From contig JAKNDB010000068.1 of NCBI GenBank assembly GCA_024305405.1, forward strand, positions 1,172,501 to 1,236,500: a stretch of DNA of 64,000 nucleotides, read 5' to 3'. Position numbers and translations under genes: made by a program. A model generated the notes under the pieces. It did no database searches. It saw nothing but the letters and a program-made list of their open reading frames with translations, and had not been told where the DNA came from. Below are positions 48,958 through 64,000 of this stretch, piece by piece; position 1 is the stretch's first letter, and each line of letters opens with the position of its first letter. This stretch comes from Dirofilaria immitis (Eukaryota > Nematoda > Chromadorea > Rhabditida > Onchocercidae).

Positions 48958-49933
48958 TAAGAATAAATCTCTGCTCCATATCGATCTTGCATTTATTTTA
49001 TTCTTTTGAATGTTTTTATATCACATGTTGGAAATTCAACGATATTATTTACGACGATATTATTTGCATGGAATATTTGCATTGATTTTAATTCCTATTA
49101 TCGGTTATGCTTTCATAAATACTATATCATTGTTGATATCCAAATTCATGCTTTTAATTCTTTTCAGTCACTAGCACACTTCAGATGGTTATTAGTGAAG
49201 TCTGCAGAAATTCGAGAGAGAAAATTTCTGCGGTGAATATTTTAGAAATAATTAAAAAAAAAAAACTTTGCGTATCAAAAATTTATTATCTCTTTCTTCT
49301 TCTCTTCATTATTATATCTCTGCATCAAATTAATATCTTTTGTTTCTTGATAACTATTATCCTAATCTCTGTTATCTGTTTATCTCATATCAGCCGTTTA
49401 TCTTTTGCGAAGCTATCTCGCTGGATCATCCATTTTCACTTATCAAACACGGGTTAGGCCACACTATTATGAATCCTTTTTACAGTTCACTTCTATCAGA
49501 AGATTGATATGCCAAACAATAGGCTAATTTATTTATTTTTTTTAAACATATCTCAATTTTATTTCTTTCGCTTTTATAATCTATATCAGAGCTATATTTT
49601 TACTGCTTATATTCGCCTAAGATATCTTTTTAAATTTTTATTTCTGAATATATTTCTCTATATAAATCTTTTTTTTTTTGTTATTTGTATTTTTATTTTT
49701 CCTTTTTTTTTTGAATACTTATAAATAATCTTTGCCTTTTTTTTAAATTCAACATTTTGCAAAAGTTAACAATTCAATTGTTTAGCTGTTTGTAATATGA
49801 AAAATAAATGAATTCAATATAATATATTTGAAATATAGCTAACATTTTTATTATATACGATAATATTTCATTCTATTAGATATTTTTTTCTCAAGAAATT
49901 GCAAAATATTGAAAAATTTTAAAACATTTTCAA

Positions 49934-50118
49934 GATAATGTTGTAAATTTTCAAAGCTTATCTTATATAATGTAATCTTTTATCATATGATTCTTTTATC
50001 TTATGATTCATACATGATATATCTATATATATATATATGATAATGTTGTAAATTTTCAAAGTTTATCTTATATAATTCAATCTTTTATCTTATGATTCAT
50101 ACATAATATATATATATG
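49934..50118. repeat. 105-base direct duplication ending in TA microsatellite
   Basis: GATAATGTTGTAAATTTTC begins both copies (49934 and 50039). Both continue through AAAG.TTATCTTATATAAT and TCTTTTATCTTATGATTCAT into a TA run. The second copy lacks an internal 14-base stretch. Confidence 0.85.
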
Positions 50119-53100
50119 TATTATTTGAATGCCATTGTTCATTAAATTTATTTGTATATTCTTGCTAAGAATAAATTATTATTTATAGAAAAGATTTCTT
50201 TTGAAAAAAAAAACAAAACTCTTTCAACTTTTTTACTTGATTGATTATTCATTATTTCTCATTTACTACACTGTAATCTTTCTAACAAAATATTGTAAAA
50301 TATGATGATAAAAAAGGAACTTTCAAAGAGTGCATCTTGTACAAATTTTTCGTTTTCATGATATCAAATAAATATTTTTTCTTTCTTTTTTTTGTTAATG
50401 TTATTATCGTACTGACAAGAACCGTAAAATAATGATATTGGCAATACTCTTTAATAATATAACCTTTAATTTTATTTTTCACTTTACTTCTTCATCTCAT
50501 ACTTTTCATTCATTCATTCATTCATTAATCATCTTTTAATTATATTACGCAATTAAACATATCAATTATCAAATCTATTTTGAGATATTTAGAGAATCAT
50601 ACAAATTAAAGTATTATTTTTGACATATTTAATTTAATTTTTAAATAGTAATACCTACTAGAAATATTTATTTATTTAAAAAGGCTAATATAATTCTTAT
50701 TCTCATATATTTTTCCATTAGTTAAATTTTTATATTTTACTTATTTATCTTCTTAATGATAGCCTTTTTTTCCTCTCTTACCTTTTTTCTTTATATTCAA
50801 TTATTTCAATCTTTCATGATTAATGAAGCTATTTGTTTTAATTTCATTTATAGTGATTTCTAATATTTAAGTAGGAAAATAATTTCTTTTTAAATTTGGT
50901 TTTTAATATTTGATAAAGTGATAATTAGGGTAAACGAATAGAGGAAAAAATATCATGATGAATTCAATTTATTATTAATTATTTAGTATTTAATCTTTTC
51001 TTCAATAGTTTGAAATAGAATGAATGAATTTCATTCCTAATACACTCGAGCCTATTAAAATCCTTTAGAAATAATGATTGATTTTGATCTTTTTACCTTC
51101 TTCCAATATCATTCTTTTCTTACCTGCTTAAACATTTTAATTAATATTTATTATTTAGCAATAACTAAGGTTTTTTCACCATTCAAATATGTTTTAATCG
51201 GGCACATAGAGTATTTGATAGCTAAATTATTATTACCGTTATTATTGAATATTCTAACTGATTATTTTCATATGAATTTCTAACAAATGATCAAAAATTG
51301 CCTAAATTAACAAATTCAATAATTAAGGATTAGCGAAAAATGCTTGCATTTTCATTTTACTAATTAATTATCAAGCTATATAACAATATAGAAATTTTGT
51401 TTTTGATATTAACACGAAAAAAAATGAGTGAAAATTAAATGATATAACTTATGAACTTATCTTTTATAAAAATTGTAAATATTCAATTTATCCTATTTCT
51501 TCAAAAATAATAATAAAAAGGTAACTTTTTTTCCTTCAAAATATCCATTTGTTGAATATATCTGAAGCATATAAATTATTTTTGTAATAATTCAATTTTA
51601 TATGATATTTTTGACAAAAATGAGAAGTATATATATATATACTTCTCATTTTTGTATATATATATATATCTCATTTTTATATATATATATATATATGAAT
51701 GGATTAATAAATAATACATATTTTATTATTCGAATAAAATCTGTTATTTATTTATTTTCTTATATCCATTTAAGTTTCATTTATTTTTCGATTATATATT
51801 TGTCCATATTATTGTCCCATTTTTTTTTGTTCCATTAAAATGCAACAATATATATTAATTCAAAATTCAGTCAACGATAATATTCATTTTTTGAATTAGA
51901 AAGAAAAATTTTTAATTAGAAAAATTATTCTCGAAATAGTTTTCCTCGATAATATTCCAGAAATAATAAATGCAAGAAAACAAAAATGCATAGGAGGAAG
52001 GAAATATTAATTACTTGAAAATTTTTACTCATTTAATTATCTTTTTATTATTCACCCAAAAAAAAATTGATTTTTTTTTCTGAGTTTTATTTGTTCAGAT
52101 CAGCATATTGGCAACAACCGAATCTTAGCCTAGGATGGAATAAAATAATTGTATAAATAAATTAACGTATAAAATATAGACTTTTTTCTCGAAATATCAT
52201 ATGTAATATTTGTTCTCTAAAAATTCTATCATAATTTTTTTCATTTTTTTTCTTTCAGATTAGAAAGATGAAAATCGTGGAATTTTTCTTTTTCTTGAAT
52301 ATACTAATACAAATGAAGATCATTTATTTATAAACATCCCAAGAGATTTATTATAAATTCATTCAAGTTGAACCATTTTACTAACAATGCTATCAAGATA
52401 GAGCCTAGAAACTAATAAAATGGAAATGATTAGAAAAAAATTAAGAAATTGAAAGAAAGATTAATACTTCTATGAATAATTTATCAATTATGCAAATAAT
52501 TTGCTAATTAATAAATTGTTTTTTTCTAAAAATTAGTTAAAAATTTGTTGAAGATGGCAATTAGAATAAAAAAATGGATTTAAAAAAATGTATAAATGGA
52601 GAAGACTAAATTATTTTCTCAAACAATCCTTGCAAATAATAAATTTGTCTAAATTTAAGATTATATCTCTTAGTCATAATTAGTATTTTTTCATATTAAT
52701 CATGATAAAATTACTATTAATAATTTGCAACACTATTATGCCGGTTTTTTTTTGGCTATAAATATATCACTAATGTTAGGTTGATTTAAAGAAAAACAGT
52801 TGAACAACTTTGACTGGTGTAATTAACATTTGGATTGACCGAAATCATCATAAATTGATAAAATTTTGATTAATATAATTAATGTGTGAATTGATCAAGT
52901 CGTCATATTGTCTATGACATTTCAGGCTTATTTTTTCATTCAAAATTTATTTGAAATAAAAATAAAAATATGGATTTTTTTAAAAAAAAATTTTAACAAA
53001 AAACTTTTTCTCATAAAAGTAGCTTCGTTGTATTCTTTCTTTTGTCTGTTTCTGGTATTGAAAAAATTAGATACCAAAAAAAAAAATAAGCAATTTTTCA

Positions 53101-54165
53101 TCTTATTTTCATAGCATTTCTCTTCGACATTTATCTTTTCAATTTCATGCTAAATTTCATGTTACTGGTTAGTTTTTCAATTAGTGAATAAGAAAAAAAT
53201 GAAAATTTATCAGAAATTAGTCAACCAAAACATTCTCAAATTTTTATTGTTTATCATTCTTGTTTTTGGTCTTGTATTGGTGCAAAAAAAGAGAATTTCC
53301 AAATCTTCGTTTTTCCTTTTTTTTTTTTTTTAATTTTAATGGAAACTTTTCTGACTCATAGAATTGGAATTTTTGCAGGAAAAAAAAGAAAAGAAAAGAA
53401 AATTATCAATTTGCATTTTATGTTAAAAGAAATAAAAGATTGCTATATTTTATGCATAGTGATGATTGAAATTTAAAATTTATATATACCACAGCGTGGA
53501 CGAGAATATCTTTTCGAGATTTCTTTTTTTTTTTTTTTTCAAATCTTATAATGTAATTTTTGTAAAATTTGTAAAATCATTAATTTTAAACGACAACTGA
53601 AGCTTGTTTATTAACATTTTGTATTAATTAAAAGCACCGCTCAGAGTTGTCTATTCATTTTTTCTATTAATATATATATGACAGGGGAAAAAAAAACGTG
53701 CTTTGACGAGAATTGTTAATTTGCAATACAAATATATCAAATTTCATGATTTTTCTTTTTCTTTTTAATTCAAAATTAAATTGTTTATTTAACGAGAATA
53801 TTAAACTTAAATCAACGTTCTTGTTTTTTTTTTTTTTTTTTCATTTACAAAATTCTCGTAATTATTATTTCTTAATTTTTTTCTTTTTTTTTTTTTTTAG
53901 CTTTTGATTGTATATATTTATTTGTTGATTTTTTTATGAAAATTTTTTCGATTAATCGAAATTTATGTTAATGTTTGTAAAATTGTTTTAAAAAAAAATT
54001 AATTTGTAAACATCTTTGCATTTTTTGTTAGTTTATATATACATATGTGCTTATTTTCTCATAATGAGTATATTTTTATTAATTTATTTCAAATGTTAAC
54101 AGTATAAAAATTATTTGAATTTACAGATATATATATAAATATATATATAGATAGAGATATATCTC

Positions 54166-54303
54166 TAAGCCTGTTTACGGTGATAACGAAAATAATAAAA
54201 GAGAAAAAAACTAACGAGATACAACAAAACTGGAGTACAAAGCTAATTTCCGATATTTGTCATCTTCAAAGCTGACAAGCATAAGCTAACAGACGGTAAG
54301 GTA
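54166..54303 (+). other. Candidate untranslated leader exon of mpk-1
   Basis: A locally GC-richer, homopolymer-poor patch ending in the donor-like GGTAAG|GTAAGC at about 54296-54308, about 2.3 kb before the mpk-1 coding start. No long open frame. This is a guess based on composition and donor only. Confidence 0.2.
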
Positions 54304-56063
54304 AGCAATTTTTTTTTTTTTTGTATATGATAAATTTTATAATTAGTTTGAAATTTTTATAGTGAAGTTTTTTTTGTTTCCAACTTTTTTTATTTATTTA
54401 TTTTATTCAAAGGTTATTAAGTGAAGGATGATAAGTATTGTAAAAGGTAAGAATTTAAAGTAATTCTTAGAATCATGTGACCGATCGGCCAATATATGAT
54501 GGAATCAAATATTCTAATGATTTAGAATGATTTGAAATTATATCTTAAATGATAATTTTAATCGATATATGGTATTATTTTAAATAAGCTGATATATAAA
54601 TGGATTAAGCGGAAGAAGTGAGATACGAACAGTTAAATGCCTTAATCAAAGTTTTAATATCAAAATTTATGATGCTATCGTACGATTATATTGTTTAAGC
54701 AAAGATAAAAATCCGATAGATTTTTAATACTTTTAAAATGTAAAAATTAAATTGCGTAATGGAAATTATTTGGAATGAGTATCCAAAAAAAAAATTAAAT
54801 CTAAAAATATCACAACATGATTATTTCCATCTTTTGGAAAATTTCTTTTGCCTATATTACGAAAAGTTTTGCTGCAAAAAGTGCTAATTTTAAAGCCTTA
54901 TAAAAAAAAATGCACTTTTTTTACTTATTAGATATGCATAATCTTATAAAATGCAAAAAGGAAAAAAGGGATGTATTAATGAATTTTAACACAAAAATTG
55001 AGACATATCTTTTTTTTTATTCGAGAATTTTCTCGAGCATAATAGGGTGTTTTTTTTTTCATTGAAAGGAGATATTTATTAGATTATGTGTAAAATTGCT
55101 TTTTCATCTATTCCTGTCAAATATGTATTATTTCTATTATCATAATTCTTTAATATTTTCCCTTTTCTGATAATAGTTGAATTATTTTTAAATATTATGA
55201 TCGTAAAATAATCACATATAACTCTGTATTCAGTGATTTTTTTTATTTCTGATTTTGCTATTTTATTTAACGTTTAGAAAAAATTAAAAATAAATTTTAC
55301 AAACATGTTTTGTTGATTTGTTCGTAAACTTTAAAATGAATACATCGATCTGTCAGCAACATTGGTATCGTTCTATCATTGAAAATGAAATTTTTTTTTT
55401 TTTTGTTTTTATTTTCATTATTTGTTGAATTCAATTAATATAAATCAAATATAGTTGAAATAATATAGATGTAATGTTAAAAATTAATAAATTACTATGT
55501 TCAATTGTTGATAAAAATTTTGCTAAAGTTTTTTTTTTTATTTTATCTAAGTTAATTTTCGCTTAATTGAATTTTTAATACTACTTAAATTTATCATATT
55601 ATCAATGAATTATTCATCTGAAATGATTTTGTAGAGCGCAAACTAAGCGAAGCTATTTTAGGAAAGTAATTAATTTATTTTAAATTCTAATCTAATATTT
55701 TTTTTTATCACATAGGCAAATCTAATCATCCATTTGTTATTGATTTTTTTTTTTGAGTTAAATTCCTACTAATATTTTCGTATGATTGTTATAAATCAAC
55801 ATTATCCTTCACTTTTACTAAGTCATTCTATTGTTTTATTTTATTTATTTATTTATTTACTTGTTTCTTTTTTTTGGCTAATTTAATCAATAAAATTAAA
55901 AACGAAGTATTTCGGATGGTATTATAATATATATCAATTTATTTGTTTACTATTTATGCAAATTTTAAAACTGAAGCATACATTTGTTTCATTCTAAAAT
56001 TAATAATTTATAATAGATTTTTATAATTTAAATAAATATCTTCAGAATATTTAAATTATTTTG

Positions 56064-56110
<47 letters not shown>
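56064..56110. repeat. (TAA)n microsatellite
   Basis: About sixteen uninterrupted TAA/ATA units about 0.5 kb upstream of mpk-1 exon 1. Confidence 0.95.
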
Positions 56111-56594
56111 CATTAGATGTACTGGGAATATAAAAAATGATGGAGAAAATGTACCTATAATTTTTTCGATAATAAAATACTAAATAGAATGTGGGGATAT
56201 CAGAAAATGAAATAAATTTGATAACATTTATGGAAGAGATATATATTATATGGAGGATATGTATATAGATATCTATATATGTATGCTATCATTAATTCAA
56301 ATTTTCTATTCTTTAATTTGTTAAAAGTGATAAATAAAAAATTTTTATCGCAAAAAAAAAGAGATAATTTAAAATCTTTTTTTTCTCTCAGAATCTTTTT
56401 ATTCGATTATGAGAAATGTTTACAAAGCGGGATAGAAATTTAATTATAAAAACGTTAAGCTTGGCTAACATTGATTGATTTAACTTTTGATCGATTGATT
56501 TTGCTATATGCTAAATGTGATTCATTAGTTAAAGAAAAACATATTCATATTTGTATGATAAAATAATGATATCATTCTGATTAATCATCTACAG

Positions 56595-59567
<2,973 letters not shown>

Positions 59568-61557
59568 AAGTTGCTGAATTTGAAAATTTTATTTCATCTA
59601 AGATATGTTTTCGAAAATTTTTTCAAATTTTACATTCTGAAAATAACAAACATTTTGGGATTCGGTTTGGATTTAAAAAGTTGGGATATTTATTCAAATT
59701 CTGGAAATTTTGATATTCATCTGATTTTTTCTTGAACATATTTGAATTTTATTATGAATTTAACTAAATTTGGCAATTGTTATCTCAAATGATAGTGCGC
59801 TAGTTTAAATGATAAATAAATTTTTGTGAATATCAGAAGTTGAAATTTTATAAGAATTATTTTTAAAATGCATCATCCCAAAAATAGGAAATTTTGTGTT
59901 AACGTGTACAAATTTGCTCTCTTACTTATCCTATTTTTAATTAAGAGTTTTATCTAGTTATTGATTTGATTAAAATTTATGTATATTTTCATCATTTTTT
60001 CGTCATCAATATTTGAGGGATTGTTGGAAAAGTCAAAATTTTCGAATATCCAATTAAATATGGATATATATTGTTGAATGAGTAGGATTTATCTGATCTC
60101 AGATCAGTTTAAAACTTTCGTGACGAAAATACAATTCGTATTTATGTGCTTAATATTGTTCATTTTTCTTTTGGACCAACTAATTATTCTATTTATTTAT
60201 TTTTTTGATTTTGTTATTTTGTTTTGTTTTTCATTTTAAACTTAATTGTTACTGTTTTATTAACTCTAAATAGAGCTTTAACGGTATATTAGCGAAATGA
60301 TGTTTAATGTTTTAATGTGCAGGAAATTATGGAGATTTCAAAATTACTTCTCTTATTAACATTATCTGTTACATACTAAATGGGATTTCTTTCAACTTTC
60401 TTGATAAAACATTTCCAGCATCCATCATTTCCGCTTATTTTATATCATGATAAAAATTTAGTTGAAACAAAATTAGAAAATTTTTACGATAGCAGATTAT
60501 TACTAACTAGAATGCGATTAAAAATATTTAATATATGAATTGATTGCAAAATTTTGCTTTGAATTGAAATTTGAAAAATTCTAATTTTTGAAAGAAAAAA
60601 ATTTTATTGATATGAACGATATTCCTCTTGCTTTTCCATTCCATTCCATATGTTATATAAATTTTGCTGAGGTTTTTTTTTTTTTTAATACATATAATAT
60701 GAAATCCTGTGATGTTTTACTTCTATGAATATATTATATTTTATTTTTTATAAACAAATTTTTTCCTATGAATTGATATAGGATTTCATATTTTCTTTTT
60801 TTTTATTTTATATAATGATCTGTAATTATGACATTGTTTCTTCTTTAATGTTTATAAAAAAAGAAGCAACGAATTTGAATGTGCTTTCATATTTCATTTT
60901 TAGGATGATAAATAAATATGATTATGATTTATTTTATTGCCACTTTATGCTAAATAGTTATTACCATTGGTTAGACCATACGCCTTTCCAATATATAATA
61001 AATGTCGCATAATTGTTCGGGAAATAAGTTGAAATCTAGGAAAGGAAATTCGTCAGAGTTTCAAAATTCATTTATTAGTATCATCTATTTTTTCATTTAA
61101 AATATATATGACCTGGGTGTATAAGAAAGTTTCTTTACCGCATCTCTTATGCCTGATTATTATATTCATCAAGAAGTTTAAAATTTTTAATCCATCTTAA
61201 TTCCATAGTGTTTGCATAAATTATAACTATATCCATTAATTGAGTAACAAATGATCCTATAAAAGTATATCAAAATGAATTCACCCATTCCTTGTTATAA
61301 AATCTAGTTCATTTTTTACTCGCATTTCTTTTCACGAAAAAATTTAACAAAGATTTCAAATACAAAATGCATGATGAAAATATGGTGTAGGATTACTGTA
61401 TGATAACTAACTGTGTAAAAATTTTCAAATAATATCAGTAGAAGGTCATTCATTAGAATTTATTATATAATTTGTAAGAGTTATTCTGTTATCTTATGTT
61501 TAATAAAAGATTAAGTAGTCAAATTACCTGAACATTGTAAGATGATTCTAATTTTAG
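59568..61557. other. mpk-1 3' flank and intergenic
   Basis: A poly-A signal AATAAA at 59815-59820, about 250 bases after the mpk-1 stop, is the best 3' end candidate. The remainder is AT-rich with no supported gene. Confidence 0.5.
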
Positions 61558-61578
61558 ACGAACAAAATATATCGGGAA

Positions 61579-62772
61579 ATGGAAGCTATCTGTAATAATT
61601 CCGCATCAGTTTATTCTGGAATAATTAATACGGAAGCATCGACGGTTTTTGATGGTGATAAACCAGAAAGAAGGTAGTTTGATTCTGTTACATATTTATT
61701 ATCATCGAAATGAAATTTTCCTGAAAATTCCCAAACTATTTTTTAAATTCTAGTAAGCCGAAATTGATAGGAATAGTTTAAATTCAATTTTCAAGTAATT
61801 ATTTGAAATTTTTTTGCCGCCTACGGTAGGATATTTTCATTTTTTGAAAATTTTTTATTAAATTAGACCGACAGATGTTTGAAAACAACGCATTAAACTG
61901 TGGATGTTAGAAAGTTTGGCGAGAATTTTTATTGATTTTTTGAAATTTTTGATTTCAAATTATTTGCAAACTATAAATTTCTATTTTTAATCATATAAAA
62001 TTCGGCTTCATACAAGGAAATTAGAAAATTGTTGTTAGATTTCGAATCCAAATGATCTATATCTTCTGATTTCTATAAAATTTCACACTCTTTCTAATAG
62101 AATAAAATTTTTTCTTGATTTTTTCGAATTCTTGATTTATTTTTCGAAAAAAATGGCAGTTCAAATTTATATATATATATAATTGATTTATAAGGTGCAT
62201 AAATTAATTAAAGTTCTAGATATTTTTCAAATACCTATTTGTAAATTAAGAATTTGGAGATTAAAAATTCATAAATTGCATTATATATAGTCATTTATTT
62301 CCATTTGTATAAAAGTTTAGTTTTCATAAAGCTAAATTTATATTTCAATTAACTCATTATTGAAGTATTTATGTTTCTTTTATCCTAGAAAATTAATTTC
62401 ATCTTATTCATTTTCCATTAAAAGAAGAAAAAGTTCCCAGCAGATTCTCTTATGGAATAATTATCGGATAATTATAGTCTTGCCTTATTTCTTGAGTTTT
62501 TGTGATCTCTATGTTGATCATGATATACTTTATATGGTACATCATCGTTCTAGAAAAAAACTTATTTACAAAGATTGATTAGTGGCTAATCAATTTAAGT
62601 TGCTAAAATTTGATGGCTTTACTAGGATTGAAAAGTTTATTTGTATATTTGATTCTGCCGGATGATATTTTCGCCGATCGTACAAATTCTTCAAATCTTC
62701 AAATTTCTAATGAGTTAGTATAGATATGATCCTCTGATTCTGCTAATTTATTTCGAATAAATTTTTATCCTA

Positions 62773-62838
<66 letters not shown>

Positions 62839-63830
62839 TTTGATATAGATGCTTGATCTTTTTTCAGGAAAATATAAAATGTTTCATTAATTTTTTTGAA
62901 TTATATGCAATTTACAAAGCGATTTAAAATTTTGCTAATAGCTATTATTCTATCTTATCAAATACATTTATAACAAAGAAAAATTCTATGTAAATTATTT
63001 GTAGCCTATAAAACAAATTGTCCAATTTTGGATTCGAAACTTATTCATATTTTAAAAAATTAGTTTTGGCTGTTACTCTGGAAGATTTCATTTTTGAAAT
63101 TTTAACAAAATATATTTGACAGTTAATTGAATTAATAAATCACTGTTAAAAGTGAATTATAAAATTGATAAATCAATTAAGATTATTTTTAAATGATTAA
63201 ATTTTTCTTATAGCCAAACAGTGGAAGATGAAAATGAGCGATTAGATAATCAATTACTTGAAGAAGTTCTCGATCGATTAGAAATTAAAAATTATGATGA
63301 AGTGCATAGTTTAATAATTGCTGCAACTGATCATGAAATTGCAAGTATTTATCGTCAATTATTTCAAGCAATTATTAATGAATATGACAATGATTTTGTT
63401 GAAAATGGTATTTCCGATCCAATTCTGGAAAATGTTTTATTATTAATAAAATCATATGGTGTTACCAAAGAGAAGTAAGTGTAGAAATAATTTTGTTAAA
63501 CATGTTAATAGATAGTTTTTTCAATAATTATTATTACATTTATAGATCGATTTAATATGTTTATGTACTATGAATAATAAACTATTAATAATAACATTAA
63601 AAAGTATAGAAAATTTTAAGGCTAAACTAATTTTTCAGATTTATTTATAAACAATCATAAAGTAGCTATCTTATGGTGCTTATTTTATATATTGAATCTT
63701 ATTTTACTGGAAATTTTAGACTACCGATGTTTCTTCAGTGTTCCGATCGGATTAGTTCATGGAAAGCATTTATCATGCTTGGAAATTTTGTCGAAGAAAT
63801 ATTACCCGAATTAAAAGATCTCAACGAATG
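61579..63830 (+). CDS. Unrecognised protein, 5' part; gene runs past the right edge
   Basis: Exons 61579-61673, 63214-63474 and 63720-63830, phases matching, giving 155 residues so far. ATG at 61579 lies 21 bases after a TTTTAG acceptor ending at 61557, which fits trans-splicing. The open frame extends back to that acceptor, so an upstream exon is also possible. The protein is acidic and helical, for example RLDNQLLEEVLDRLE, then SYGVTKEKLPMFLQCSDR and ISSWKAFIMLGNFVEEILP. It has no signal peptide or membrane segment. I do not recognise the family. The donor at 63831 leaves two bases (TG). Joining to the acceptor-like CAG ending at 63983 would create TGA, so that site is either not used or the gene stops there. 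The intron 61674-63213 contains a long TA microsatellite. Confidence 0.7.
62775..62832. repeat. (TA)n microsatellite
   Basis: Almost 30 uninterrupted TA units in the first intron of the right-edge gene. Confidence 0.95.
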
Positions 63831-64000
63831 GTAAGTTTCTTTTTTCTTTTTCAAAATATTTTTCCTATCATTGATTTTATTATGTTTGCATAATAATATC
63901 TTTATTTATGAAAATCTTGTTTTGCTTATTCGAACAACATTTTGATTCAATTTTGATTCGGTTTTTCTTTCTTTTCGCTTCAGAAAAATTTATTATTTTG

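Larger units (their letters stand above)
40714..56594. other. About 16 kb without a supportable coding gene
   Basis: Extremely AT-rich. Open frames here have no splice partners, no conserved-looking sequence and mostly consist of homopolymer translations. It contains the repeats listed separately (43470-43895, 44758-44806, 48744-48957, 49934-50118, 56064-56110), many short TA runs, and one GC-richer patch at 54166-54303. It may be the mpk-1 upstream and leader intron. I see no tRNA or rRNA gene. Confidence 0.55.

Noticed and set aside
48743..48979. 78-codon minus-strand open frame with internal repeats
   Set aside because: It is the translation of the degenerate 43-base minisatellite. Units vary in length and are not codon-sized.
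40714..56594. tRNA, rRNA, CRISPR or bacterial (Wolbachia-derived) insert
   Set aside because: No tRNA B-box-like sequence, no rRNA stretch, no spaced repeats and no bacterial-style long open frames were seen.

Overview
The window is nuclear DNA of a nematode, most probably a filarial or related parasitic species. It is very AT-rich (A/T homopolymers and TA microsatellites throughout). Its genes have many small exons with TTTTCAG-type acceptors, and it carries a bona fide ecdysone receptor (EcR), which Caenorhabditis lacks and filariae keep. All five genes I can support lie on the + strand.

Layout. (1) 1-6335: the 3' three-quarters of dpy-19, a multi-pass ER C-mannosyltransferase. (2) 8628-15039: EcR, a nuclear hormone receptor with polyglutamine tracts at both ends. 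(3) 21535-40713: a gene of about 45 exons for a protein of about 2,150 residues with roughly 30 C2H2-like zinc fingers, best matched by general architecture to LIN-13. (4) 40714-56594: about 16 kb with no supportable gene, holding several degenerate tandem repeats and perhaps a non-coding leader exon of mpk-1. (5) 56595-59567: a complete ERK-type MAP kinase, mpk-1. (6) 61579 to the right edge: the 5' part of an unrecognised gene.

Biology. dpy-19, lin-13 and mpk-1 orthologues all map to chromosome III in C. elegans, so the window looks like a preserved chromosome III-type block that still contains EcR. In C. elegans LIN-13 (synMuv B, Rb/HP1-linked repression) and MPK-1 (Ras/ERK output) act in opposite directions on vulval fate. 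DPY-19 C-mannosylates thrombospondin-type repeats of guidance receptors. EcR would mediate moulting or embryogenic steroid signals.

Two observations stand out. First, reading exon by exon, dpy-19, EcR and the zinc-finger gene each need one or more single-base corrections, nearly all in A or T runs of 4-7 bases, to keep conserved protein in frame. mpk-1 needs none. This looks like uncorrected homopolymer error, and automatic predictors would break or truncate these genes. Second, four exact copies of the extended nuclear-receptor half-site TCAAGGTCA plus a DR1-like element lie in and around EcR, far above what base composition predicts. The EcR terminal exon also lacks a recognisable AF-2 helix, and a possible alternative terminal exon lies about 3 kb downstream.
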